NCBI GenBank assembly: GCA_947624295.1
Contig: CANQJV010000008.1
Location: 1-64,000 of the forward strand
Reading direction: 5' to 3'
Origin: an uncultured Ruminococcus sp.
GTDB taxonomy: Bacteria; Bacillota; Clostridia; Oscillospirales; Ruminococcaceae
DNA length: 64,000 nt
Both the position numbers and the translations under genes were made by a program. The notes under the pieces were generated by a model. That model ran no database searches. It saw nothing but the letters and a program-made list of their open reading frames with translations, and was not told the origin of the DNA. The first letter of the stretch is position 1, and each line of letters opens with the position of its first letter. Of this stretch, positions 18,547-26,880 are shown piece by piece.

Positions 18547-18694
18547 AGTATAGACTCAAAAAATATTTTTTTATGATGTCATTTGTGACATATAAAACGA
18601 TTCATCTTTATAACAAGTATCACACTATCTGCATATTATAATATATGCCATAGTGCATAAATCACAATCCCTGACCGGATAAGGAGGGATAAAC

Positions 18695-18907
18695 ATGATT
18701 GAATATATTGCGGAAATGCCCTCTTACACTTATGCTATGAAAGCCGAAAAGCTCCTGAAAGCAAGAGGTATCCGCTGCGAAATAAAAAGACGTGATGAGG
18801 GCTGCGGTTATAATCTCCACACTTACAATAAAACTTCCCTTGCAATCCTCGATAAAAACGGCGTGCCATATAAATTAAAAGAATTAAAAGAAAAAGAGGT
18901 GCAGTAA
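18695..18907 (+). CDS. DUF3343 (putative Se/S carrier-like) protein
   Basis: 70 residues. It matches the small DUF3343 family, with YAMKAEKLLKARGIRCEIKR and a Cys in DEGCGYN that could carry sulfur or selenium. Such proteins are repeatedly encoded beside class-V aminotransferase-type cysteine desulfurases, and here the next gene is one, starting inside a TAATG overlap. A sulfur or selenium relay role is inferred from that pairing. The RBS GGAGGG stands 7 nt before the ATG. Confidence 0.75.
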   Translation: MIEYIAEMPSYTYAMKAEKLLKARGIRCEIKRRDEGCGYNLHTYNKTSLAILDKNGVPYKLKELKEKEVQ

Positions 18908-20040
18908 TGGTTATAAATTTTGACAATTCTGCTACTACTTTCCCGAAACCTGCCTATGTCAAAAAAGCTGTCGCATATGCTGTCGAAAAATACGGGAGTT
19001 CAGGCAGAGGTGGTCATTATATCGCCTCTGAAACTTCCAAAGCCGTTTATTCAGCACGTGAAACTGTCGCTGATTTTTTTGGGGCTGAACCTGAAAACGT
19101 TGTTTTTACTCCCAACTGCACTCACGCTCTCAATATGGCGATTCAAGGCATTATGAGCGACGGCGGTCATCTTATCATAAGCGGTATGGAACATAATTCC
19201 TCCGCACGCCCTGCCGTGAAACTCGCAAATGATAAGAAAATTTCGCTTTCCGTTGCTCCTGTATACCCCGAAAATCCAAAAACTATTGAGAGTTTCAGAC
19301 GGCTGATAAATAAAAATACAAAAGCTGTTGTCTGCACTGTCGCAAGCAACGTAACGGGACAAATTCTCCCATACCACGAAATTGCGGAACTTTGCAGGGA
19401 AAATAACATCTGTTTTATTGCGGACGGTGCGCAGGCTTGCGGAGTACTTGACCTGAAAATGAATGACGGGATAAATATTCTCTGCACTGCCGGTCACAAA
19501 GGGCTTTACGGTATAACGGGTACGGGATTACTCGTATCTGACGGGAAATACAAAATAAATCCGATAATTCAAGGCGGTACGGGGAATAGTTCTCAAAGCC
19601 TTATACAGCCCGACTTACTCCCCGAAAGCCTTGAAAGCGGTACTGTAGGCGTAACAGGAATAATGTCAATCAAAGCAGGCATTGAATTTGTTAAAAATAT
19701 CGGCATTGATAAAATTTTCGCACATGAGGACAAAATCTGTAAAAGATTTATCTATGAATTAAGTAAAAACAAAAATATAATTATATACAGGAATCCCTCT
19801 GCTGAATACGTCCCTATTGTATCTTTCAATATAAACGGTATGAAATCCGAAACTGTCGCACAAATTCTTTCAAATCAAGGGTACTGCCTGCGTGCAGGTT
19901 TTCATTGTTCCGCCCTTGCCCACTCTCAACTTGGTACAGATACAGGTACAGTCAGATTTTCACCGTCCGTTTTCAGCCGTGAACCGGATTCCGTCCGTCT
20001 TGCTGACGTGATAAAAAGGATTGAAAAAAATAATTTGTGA
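18907..20040 (+). CDS. Cysteine desulfurase family aminotransferase class V
   Basis: 377 residues, PLP-dependent. It removes sulfur (or selenium) from cysteine-type substrates. The N-terminal DNSATTFPKP, the PLP-anchoring lysine in GHKGLYGITGTG and the persulfide cysteine region LRAGFHCSALAH are visible. It fits the Gram-positive EF2568-like subgroup rather than IscS/NifS. Translational overlap with the DUF3343 gene indicates a two-gene unit in sulfur or selenium transfer. No SufU, IscU or selD lies in this window. Confidence 0.9.
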   Translation: MVINFDNSATTFPKPAYVKKAVAYAVEKYGSSGRGGHYIASETSKAVYSARETVADFFGAEPENVVFTPNCTHALNMAIQGIMSDGGHLIISGMEHNSSARPAVKLANDKKISLSVAPVYPENPKTIESFRRLINKNTKAVVCTVASNVTGQILPYHEIAELCRENNICFIADGAQACGVLDLKMNDGINILCTAGHKGLYGITGTGLLVSDGKYKINPIIQGGTGNSSQSLIQPDLLPESLESGTVGVTGIMSIKAGIEFVKNIGIDKIFAHEDKICKRFIYELSKNKNIIIYRNPSAEYVPIVSFNINGMKSETVAQILSNQGYCLRAGFHCSALAHSQLGTDTGTVRFSPSVFSREPDSVRLADVIKRIEKNNL

Positions 20041-20068
20041 TAATTTCAGAAAAATATTCAAAAAACTA

Positions 20069-20096
20069 TTGAAATTCTTTTAATTTGTGGTAAAAT
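20069..20096 (+). promoter_or_regulatory. Putative promoter of cdaA-cdaR
   Basis: TTGAAA (20069-20074) and TAAAAT (20091-20096), 16-bp spacer. A TATAAT also occurs at 20098-20103 but would give a 23-bp spacer with this -35. Confidence 0.45.
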
Positions 20097-20113
20097 ATAT
20101 AATAGATGTATGT

Positions 20114-20137
20114 GAGGCGGTAAACCTTATCCGCCTC
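20114..20137 (+). promoter_or_regulatory. Stem-loop in the cdaA leader
   Basis: GAGGCGG and CCGCCTC form a perfect 7-bp G/C stem with a 10-nt loop between the promoter and the cdaA start. No U-tract follows (AAAATTCCCC), so it is not a typical terminator. It may stabilise or control the mRNA. Confidence 0.4.
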
Positions 20138-20172
20138 AAAATTCCCCGACTATCTGTAAAGGATGTGAGAAA

Positions 20173-21054
20173 ATGCCCTCATTTCAGGAAATAAAATACG
20201 CTTTCTTCAGTCTTATGAGTACAATAGAATTAAAAGATATTATTGACCTCGCTGTACTTACATATCTTGTATATCTCTTGCTTAAACTTATCCGTGAAAC
20301 AAGAGCCGGACAACTTATGAAAGGTATCGCCCTGCTTATTATCGCCTATGCTATAAGCAGTTTCCTTGAACTTACCGTTATGGAGTATATTCTACAACAA
20401 GCTCTTGATATAGGCTTACTCGCTATGCTGATTCTGTTTCAGCCTGAATTACGGCGTGCATTGGAGCAATTCGGACAAAATAAACTCGGTATAAAACTCA
20501 TCGGTATCGGTACTCCGTCAAACGACATAAAACAACGCTGGACTGAAACTATCGACATTATCTGCGATTCCTGCGTTGAACTCTCCGCAACGTGTACAGG
20601 CGCACTGATTGTAATCGAACGTCAGACAAAACTCGGCGAACAAATTGAATCGGGTACTATAATGAACGCTCTCCCCAGTCAGCAGATTTTTGGTAACATA
20701 TTTTACCCTAAAACGCCTCTCCACGATGGTGCTGTTATAATGCGCAACGGTATAATCCATGCAGCAGCCTGCTTTCTGCCTAAAGCGCAAAATGACCGCC
20801 TTATCGATAAAAGCCTTGGTTCACGTCACCGTGCCGCTATCGGTATGAGCGAAAACTCCGATGCTCTTGTTATCGTGGTTTCAGAAGAAACAGGACAGAT
20901 TTCAGTCGCACTGAACGGCGTTCTTACAAGGGATTACACTCGTGAAAAGTTAAAGGCTACTCTTGAAAAGGAAATTTTCTACGAAGACCCCGATAATCAG
21001 GAAAATTCAGGAAATATATTCTCCTCTGTTTTCGGAAGGAGGAAGAAAAAATGA
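20173..21054 (+). CDS. cdaA: Membrane diadenylate cyclase (c-di-AMP synthase)
   Basis: 293 residues. Hydrophobic helices in the first 85 residues anchor it. The DAC domain makes c-di-AMP from two ATP and shows TPLHDGAVIM (DGA motif, near residue 184) and SRHRAAIGMSE (RHR motif, near 218). A basic C-terminus (GRRKKK) follows. It overlaps cdaR by 4 nt, the conserved cdaA-cdaR arrangement. glmM, often third, is absent here. Confidence 0.97.
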   Translation: MPSFQEIKYAFFSLMSTIELKDIIDLAVLTYLVYLLLKLIRETRAGQLMKGIALLIIAYAISSFLELTVMEYILQQALDIGLLAMLILFQPELRRALEQFGQNKLGIKLIGIGTPSNDIKQRWTETIDIICDSCVELSATCTGALIVIERQTKLGEQIESGTIMNALPSQQIFGNIFYPKTPLHDGAVIMRNGIIHAAACFLPKAQNDRLIDKSLGSRHRAAIGMSENSDALVIVVSEETGQISVALNGVLTRDYTREKLKATLEKEIFYEDPDNQENSGNIFSSVFGRRKKK

Positions 21055-22358
21055 ATATGTTTGAAAAATTAAAAAACAAATTCCTCAAAAATAACTTTTC
21101 TCTCGCTGTTCTTTCCCTTATAATCGCCGTAATTGCGTGGTTTTATATTTCAATGACACAATATCCCTCCGTCCCTAAAACTATCGAACATATTCCCGTA
21201 TCTCTCGATATTTCGGGGACTTCTGCCGGTCTTAACGGTTTAAGCGTTATATCGTGCGATGTAAAAGATGTTACTGTTGAACTCCTCGGCAGTCGTACTC
21301 AGGTCGGCAACCTCAACAACGAAAATCTTGAGGCTTATATCGATGCCGAAAATGTATCAAATTCAGGTACAAAAAAATTATCAATTAAAATAAAAAGCAA
21401 AAGCGGTATAAATTACGAAGTTAAATCAGTTTATCCGCCGTCTGCTACTATTGTACTCGATAAAATGGATACACGGGAATTTTCTGTAACTCCGCAAATC
21501 CCTAATATTTCTGCTGTTGACGACAAGGAAATAAACATTGAGGAACTCGCCTGCGAACCGTCTGTTGTACGTATTACAGGACCTTCCGCACAACTCGATA
21601 AAATTTCCAAATGTTTCGCCGTATCCAAAAAAGAAATGAACCTAAGTTCGTCGTACGTAATCACAAGCGACGAAATTCAGTTGTTTACCGAAGATAACGT
21701 GCGTATTGACCAGTCAGCTTTTACTTTCAACAACACAAATTTCAATATTACTGTCCCTGTACGTACTCAAAAAGAAGTCGCTCTTTCAGTAAAAATAAAT
21801 GCGCCTGATAATTTCGATAAAGATAAAATAAAACTGAATTTTTCGGCTGATTCAATAATACTCGCCTGCAATAACAGTGATACCGTTATCCCCGATACTC
21901 TCGAAATAGGTACTATATATATAAACGAACTGCACCCCGGATTTTCAAAGACGTTCTCTATAAATACAAGCCTCGAAAACAGCGAATATATCAACGTTTC
22001 GGAACTCGAAACAGTTAATGTCACTCTCGACAGCGAAAACCTCGCTCAAAAAGATTTAACAATTGACCAGAGCAGAATTTCTATAAGCAATGTCCCCGAC
22101 AGCAGTTATGATTACAAAGTACTGACTCAACGCCTGAATATTACAGTTATAGGCTCTCCCGAATCAATAAACGCTATCACTGCCGAAGATATTGTTGCTG
22201 ATATAAACTTGCTCTATATCAACGCAACTACTGAACATTTCAACGCAAATGTGACTTTCTCGTGCCCCACTTATGACGATGTATGGGTCGCTACAAATTC
22301 AAAGGCATCTATTCAATGCACTAAAACTGAACCTGCAACTACTGAAGTACCTGACTAA
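21051..22358 (+). CDS. cdaR: YbbR-domain protein, CdaA regulator
   Basis: 435 residues. One N-terminal membrane helix (about 17-33, FSLAVLSLIIAVIAWFYIS) anchors a chain of about four extracytoplasmic YbbR repeats, each beta-rich and starting with PxxIxxIPVSLDISG-type segments. CdaR binds CdaA and modulates c-di-AMP output in Bacillus and Listeria. The overlap with cdaA supports the name. A strong terminator follows. Confidence 0.9.
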   Translation: MNMFEKLKNKFLKNNFSLAVLSLIIAVIAWFYISMTQYPSVPKTIEHIPVSLDISGTSAGLNGLSVISCDVKDVTVELLGSRTQVGNLNNENLEAYIDAENVSNSGTKKLSIKIKSKSGINYEVKSVYPPSATIVLDKMDTREFSVTPQIPNISAVDDKEINIEELACEPSVVRITGPSAQLDKISKCFAVSKKEMNLSSSYVITSDEIQLFTEDNVRIDQSAFTFNNTNFNITVPVRTQKEVALSVKINAPDNFDKDKIKLNFSADSIILACNNSDTVIPDTLEIGTIYINELHPGFSKTFSINTSLENSEYINVSELETVNVTLDSENLAQKDLTIDQSRISISNVPDSSYDYKVLTQRLNITVIGSPESINAITAEDIVADINLLYINATTEHFNANVTFSCPTYDDVWVATNSKASIQCTKTEPATTEVPD

Positions 22359-22376
22359 TTATAAAGCCACTCATTA

Positions 22377-22402
22377 AGCCACTTGTTATAAGTGGCTCTT
22401 TT
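22377..22402 (+). terminator. Terminator after cdaR
   Basis: AGCCACTT and AAGTGGCT pair around a GTTAT-type loop followed by CTTTT, 19 nt past the stop. Confidence 0.75.
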
Positions 22403-22561
22403 CAGCATAATTATCAAAAATTTAGGAAAAAATTTGTGTAGTTTTTTAGCAATGTTAATCTCACGTTCATATTTTCGTAACATTTTTATGATATAATATA
22501 AAATACAGAAGAAATGTACAGAAATTCTATTTATTTTTATTTAAGAAAGGATGATTAACTG

Positions 22562-24718
22562 ATGAATCATATTACTAAACGTATGCAGGCTGCTGTTATG
22601 AGTGCAGTAATCGCTGCCGCTGCTGTTCCTGCAACTATGTTCTCTACCGCTTCAGCTGTATTTTCTCCGGCTGTTGTGGAATCCAACCTCAAAACCGCTT
22701 CAACTGCTCTCAAAGAAGGCGTTGATTTGCCGAAAACAAGTATTCCCGAAGAATACAACGAGGAAAATCCCCTCAAAAATATCATCGTAACCGTTACAAG
22801 TGATGTTGAGAGCGAAGTTTCTTTCTCATACGGTGTCGGAATTACAGGTGCTGACGGCTGGCTTGAATTTACTGAGGACGGCGAATGGACTACCGGTAAA
22901 GGCAGTGGTTACGCTATAAAACTCAAAAAGGGCGAAAATAAAATTGTTATTGATTTGTCCGATGTTGATTTGCAGTATGGCGAATATGGTAACTTTGAAT
23001 TCAGATGCTATTACTGTTCATACTGGGATAATTCTGAGAAAGATATGGTTGCTACAAGCGTTTCTTTCGACGGTTTCTCGTACAATGACGATACAGCCGT
23101 AACAACTCCCGATGACCCTGATGACCCCGATACTCCCGCAAAGCCTGACGATGAACATGAAAACATTGTTCCCGACAGCAATAAGCACAGTAACGGTACT
23201 AACAGTGAGGACGGCAAAAACTGGAGTTTCAAAGATAACGGCGACGGCACTGCTACTATCTCCTCAACTGTCGCTAAACAAATTGACGGTAAAGCTCTTG
23301 GCAATATAGTTCTCACAAAAGGCTATGATGAGGATTACTATCTTGCTCATCCGAGTGACGACGAAAACAAACCTATAAACAGCCATAAATTCAAGTTCTC
23401 TGATTTCGGTCTTACCGATATGGATGGCGTTATAATCGAGTCCCTTACCTGCACTATCGAATCAGACAAGGAAATGGACCAGCTTGTTTACGGAGGCGGT
23501 ATCAACGTAAAAGAAGGTTCTCCTGCTGATACTGAATATGCTAAGCAAATTGCCGGCATAAAAGGCAAAGAACATGCATCTTACTGGTATAACGATATGG
23601 GTCTTGAGGGCGACGGTTCTGTTTCATCATTCGAAGAACAGGGTGTTGAGTTCGGAATCACTCCCGGAAACGGCGGTTTCCTCTATGGTGCAGGCTCTTA
23701 CGCTGAAGTTTACTGGGAAGTTCCCGCTGAAGTTCAGCCACACGTATCCGATTCCTCTACAGATTCAATCTCTTTCCAGTATTGGTGGGGTAACGATGTT
23801 GACGGCGAGGAAGTTGAAAGCGTAAACCTTACAAACGCTGTACTCACCTACACAAAGACTGTTACTGTACCATATGACGGTACTGTTTCAAAAGCTGTTG
23901 CTGAAACTCTCAATCATACAGGAAACGATTCAGCTAAAAACCTCGAAATCGATTATGCTGATTTAGGCGTTGACGAAACAAAAGACGTTTATGCTATCAA
24001 GTTTGAACTGTCAGCAGACGCTCCTATCGGTAAACTTATTTACAATGTAGGTACAGGTGTCAATGAAACTGTAAGCAAAGACTACTGGTTCCAGGAGGAT
24101 GGAAACTACGCTATCCTTGATGCAGGTGAAACTGCTGAAATTATGTGGATTGTTCCTACCAAAGTTGCAGGCGATGAAACTCACGAAAACGGTATAAACA
24201 CAAAGGACGGCAAGCTCCTCATCGGCTACTATTATGGCGAAGTTGATACAATTTCAGTTGATAATATCGAGATTTATTATGCTGATGCTCCTGAAACTAC
24301 CACAACCACAACTGCTACAGCTAAACCCACAACTACCACTACAAAGGCTTCTACTACAAAAGCTACTACAACAAAGGCAACTACTGCAAAGGCTACCACT
24401 GCAAAAGCAACTACAACAAAGGCTACTACTACAAAAGCTACCACAACTACTACCGAGGCTCTCAAAGTTACTCTCTGGGGCGATGCTAACGTTGACGGTC
24501 AAGTAAATATGGCTGATGCTGCTACTATTATTCAGGCTGTAGGAAACAGCGATTCTTATCCGCTTACAGAACAAGGCGCACTCAATGCTGATATTGTAAA
24601 CAACGGTGATGGCATTTTCGCTTCTGACGCTCTCCTCATTCAGTATATGCTTGCTGAAATGACTACACAAAAAGATTTCCCTGTTACTCAGGAACAATTT
24701 GATGAATTTGGTAAATAA
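22562..24718 (+). CDS. Secreted non-catalytic protein with three beta-rich modules and a C-terminal dockerin
   Basis: 718 residues. A signal peptide (about 1-31) is followed by three regions with shared features (Y-G-G/G-x-G, a central W/YW pair and a terminal VxLxYT/IEIYYA strand). Module 1 spans about 45-180, module 2 about 210-435 and module 3 about 455-575. An Asp/Pro linker (DDPDDPDTPAKPDDEHE) separates 1 and 2. A Thr/Lys/Ala linker (about 578-635) leads to a dockerin (about 637-718) almost identical to that of the GH48 enzyme (GDANVDGQVNMADA, ADIVNNGDGIFASDA). No glycosidase motif is seen. The modules resemble carbohydrate-binding beta-sandwiches with exposed aromatics, so a substrate-binding cellulosomal subunit is the best inference, but I do not recognise the family. 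Confidence 0.85.
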   Translation: MNHITKRMQAAVMSAVIAAAAVPATMFSTASAVFSPAVVESNLKTASTALKEGVDLPKTSIPEEYNEENPLKNIIVTVTSDVESEVSFSYGVGITGADGWLEFTEDGEWTTGKGSGYAIKLKKGENKIVIDLSDVDLQYGEYGNFEFRCYYCSYWDNSEKDMVATSVSFDGFSYNDDTAVTTPDDPDDPDTPAKPDDEHENIVPDSNKHSNGTNSEDGKNWSFKDNGDGTATISSTVAKQIDGKALGNIVLTKGYDEDYYLAHPSDDENKPINSHKFKFSDFGLTDMDGVIIESLTCTIESDKEMDQLVYGGGINVKEGSPADTEYAKQIAGIKGKEHASYWYNDMGLEGDGSVSSFEEQGVEFGITPGNGGFLYGAGSYAEVYWEVPAEVQPHVSDSSTDSISFQYWWGNDVDGEEVESVNLTNAVLTYTKTVTVPYDGTVSKAVAETLNHTGNDSAKNLEIDYADLGVDETKDVYAIKFELSADAPIGKLIYNVGTGVNETVSKDYWFQEDGNYAILDAGETAEIMWIVPTKVAGDETHENGINTKDGKLLIGYYYGEVDTISVDNIEIYYADAPETTTTTTATAKPTTTTTKASTTKATTTKATTAKATTAKATTTKATTTKATTTTTEALKVTLWGDANVDGQVNMADAATIIQAVGNSDSYPLTEQGALNADIVNNGDGIFASDALLIQYMLAEMTTQKDFPVTQEQFDEFGK
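24295..24460 (+). repeat. Degenerate ACTACAACAAAGGC-type coding repeat (Thr/Lys/Ala linker)
   Basis: Units of about 12-15 nt built from ACT/ACA and AAA/AAG-GC(T/A) codons encode repeats of TTKA. This is the interdomain linker of the triple-module dockerin protein and a likely site of length variation and glycosylation. Confidence 0.7.
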
Positions 24719-24749
24719 TATAATAGGCAATAACAAGAAATTTTTCAAA

Positions 24750-24778
24750 AGGCTGTCAAATTTTGATAGCCTTTTTTT
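24750..24778 (+). terminator. Terminator after the triple-module dockerin gene
   Basis: AGGCTGTCAAA and TTTGATAGCCT pair (one G-U) and are followed by a run of seven T. Confidence 0.85.
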
Positions 24779-24837
24779 ATTTTTTTGTTTATTTTCCCTA
24801 AAATATAGCATATTTTATGAACAATATAATAATCGGC

Positions 24838-24866
24838 TTGCTTTTTTTTTGGTAAAGTTGTATAAT
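24838..24866 (+). promoter_or_regulatory. Putative promoter of the BIG2-dockerin gene
   Basis: TTGCTT (24838-24843) and TATAAT (24861-24866) with a 17-bp spacer. The leader is about 55 nt. Confidence 0.5.
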
Positions 24867-24926
24867 ATTTTTGTATGGTGTAATTTGCCATATAAAAAAA
24901 TAAATAAAAAAACATAAGGAGAATTT

Positions 24927-26780
24927 ATGAAAACAAAGAAAATTATAGCTTCAGTAATGTCTGCTGCACTAAGCATTACTACAATTATCCCATTCGAAAT
25001 TCAAAACGCAGATGCATTCCAGATTTCAGGCGATTTATCAACTTATTCTGTCAGTGCTGATGATTACACTACAGGCGATGTCAATGGCGATAATAAAATT
25101 GACGCAAGCGATGCCTCATGTATTCTTTCTGAATACTCAATTCTCTCAACAGGCGGAAATGCTACTTTCAACGAAAATCAGAAAAAAGCCGCTGATATTG
25201 ACAATAACAACGCTATCGATTCATCTGATGCAAGCCTGATACTCTCGTATTACTCTTACACTTCAACAGGCGGAAAACTTGATATTAAATCATATCTTGC
25301 TGAATTTATCACTCCTCCGCCAGCAACAACTACCACAGCAACAAAGTCAACAACTACTGCTACAACTGCTGTTTCCACAAAAACAAGCACAAATACTTCT
25401 ACAGTTTCAGGCACAGTGTCAACTGCAACTAATCAGACTTCAGCCACAAATTCAACTTCAACCTCAATCTCGACTTCAACTACTACTGTAACCACCACTA
25501 CAGCTCCTGAAAAAGTTTCAAGTATACAGTTAGACCGCTCAGAAATATTTATCGGTCTTGGTGATAATGAATTATCCGCAAATGTGAAAATGTTCCCCGA
25601 ATCAGCAAAAAATAAAGCTGAAATATGGTCGAGTTCCGACGAAAGTGTCGCAATCGTTGACCAAGAGGGGTATGTATACAGTAAAAAATTGGGCGATTGT
25701 AAAATCACTGTCAAAAGTGCTGATAATCCTGAAGTTTCCGCTGAAATTTCTGTACATATTGTAGACCCTGCAAACGTCAAAGCGATAAAACTTTCACGAA
25801 ATGAAGCCTCATTCAAAGTAGGTGAGCAAGGTTACGCCGCTATTGTAACTATGTACCCGAAAACTGCTGATAAAAGCGAAAAATGGACAAGTTCAAACAG
25901 TGAAATCGCATCCGTAAACGATGAGGGCTGGCTTGTTGCTAAAAAGCCCGGCACTTGCGCTATAACTGTACAAAGTGTCAATAATCCAAGTGTATTCTCT
26001 GTAGTACTTGTCACCGTGTACGATAATTTGCCCGAAACAACTACTGCTACAGGTTCTGCTACAACAACTTCAACCGCAACTGCAACAAATACTGATTCAA
26101 ATACAGCTACTACTACAAATACAACTACTGCTACTACTACAACTGTAGAAGTTTCCGAAATCAAACTCTCAAAATACGAAATGACTATTCCTATAGGTAA
26201 AAAGGATATTTCAATCGTTACAATGCTCCCTTACGATGCAACCGATAAGGGCGAAAAATGGGTTACTTCGGACGAAAAAATTGCTACAATCGATAAATAC
26301 GGCTGGGTCAAGGGTATTTCCATCGGCGAATGCACTATAACTGTCTACAGCGTATCAAATCCATATGTAAAAGCTGAAATCAAGGTGAAAGTCGTTGAAA
26401 CGGGTGATGCGCCCGACCTTGATGTTAATTTCAGCTACATTGACGGTGAAAAGTCAGATAACAATAATATTGCTCTCTGTACGCCTTTCCCCAAAAACGC
26501 AAATGGAAGATTTGTTATCGACTACATAATCACTGATTCCAACGGAATTGTTAAAACAGTTTCAACTTCAACGCTCCTTATCCCCGAAATGAAATCTGTT
26601 ATAACACTTCTCACAGCTGATACATCTGCTTTCACTGTAGACTCCTACGTGACTAACCTTGCCACAAACGAACGTGCTAAAATCGGCACATACAAACTCC
26701 GCCTCAATCCTCGTGATACTGATTCAATGGAAGAGGATATACTTTCGGCATTCTCTGCAATCGGCGGATTAAGTCAATAA
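24927..26780 (+). CDS. Secreted protein with N-terminal dockerin-like domain and BIG2 Ig-like repeats
   Basis: 617 residues. After a signal peptide (about 1-31) comes a dockerin-like pair of EF-type loops, GDVNGDNKIDASD and ADIDNNNAIDSSD (about 50-115), placed at the N-terminus rather than the C-terminus. A Thr/Ser linker (about 130-190) leads to two BIG2 domains (about 195-370). A second Thr linker follows, then a third BIG2 domain (about 405-490) and a C-terminal beta-rich domain of about 115 residues. BIG2 motifs such as WSSSDESVAIVDQEGYV and KPGTCAITVQS are clear. BIG2 domains act as spacers or adhesins. There is no catalytic motif. It may be a cell-surface or cellulosome accessory protein. 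Confidence 0.85.
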   Translation: MKTKKIIASVMSAALSITTIIPFEIQNADAFQISGDLSTYSVSADDYTTGDVNGDNKIDASDASCILSEYSILSTGGNATFNENQKKAADIDNNNAIDSSDASLILSYYSYTSTGGKLDIKSYLAEFITPPPATTTTATKSTTTATTAVSTKTSTNTSTVSGTVSTATNQTSATNSTSTSISTSTTTVTTTTAPEKVSSIQLDRSEIFIGLGDNELSANVKMFPESAKNKAEIWSSSDESVAIVDQEGYVYSKKLGDCKITVKSADNPEVSAEISVHIVDPANVKAIKLSRNEASFKVGEQGYAAIVTMYPKTADKSEKWTSSNSEIASVNDEGWLVAKKPGTCAITVQSVNNPSVFSVVLVTVYDNLPETTTATGSATTTSTATATNTDSNTATTTNTTTATTTTVEVSEIKLSKYEMTIPIGKKDISIVTMLPYDATDKGEKWVTSDEKIATIDKYGWVKGISIGECTITVYSVSNPYVKAEIKVKVVETGDAPDLDVNFSYIDGEKSDNNNIALCTPFPKNANGRFVIDYIITDSNGIVKTVSTSTLLIPEMKSVITLLTADTSAFTVDSYVTNLATNERAKIGTYKLRLNPRDTDSMEEDILSAFSAIGGLSQ

Positions 26781-26786
26781 AAAATT

Positions 26787-26820
26787 ACAGCTCCTGATTA
26801 TTTTCAGGAGCTGTTTTTGT
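26787..26820. terminator. Bidirectional terminator between the BIG2-dockerin gene and glgP
   Basis: ACAGCTCCTGA and TCAGGAGCTGT form an 11-bp perfect stem, followed by TTTTTG on plus and, on minus, by AATTTTTT. It can stop both convergent transcripts. Confidence 0.85.
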
Positions 26821-26880
26821 TAAAACTTACAACTTCAGCTAAGAATGTTATTCTTGTATCAGCTGCTGTAAGTCCTTGCT

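Noticed and set aside
18576-18591. Palindrome ATGTCA-N4-TGACAT between divergent genes
   Set aside because: Short and single; a similar TGTCA-N9-TGACA occurs near 45760, but the match is too small to call an operator.
24295-24460. Short tandem motif considered as a CRISPR-like array
   Set aside because: Units are contiguous coding triplets for a Thr-rich linker with no spacers.
24254-24811. 185-codon antisense frame rich in Ser and Cys
   Set aside because: It is the shadow of the Thr/Lys linker repeat and the dockerin; its low-complexity composition explains the open frame.
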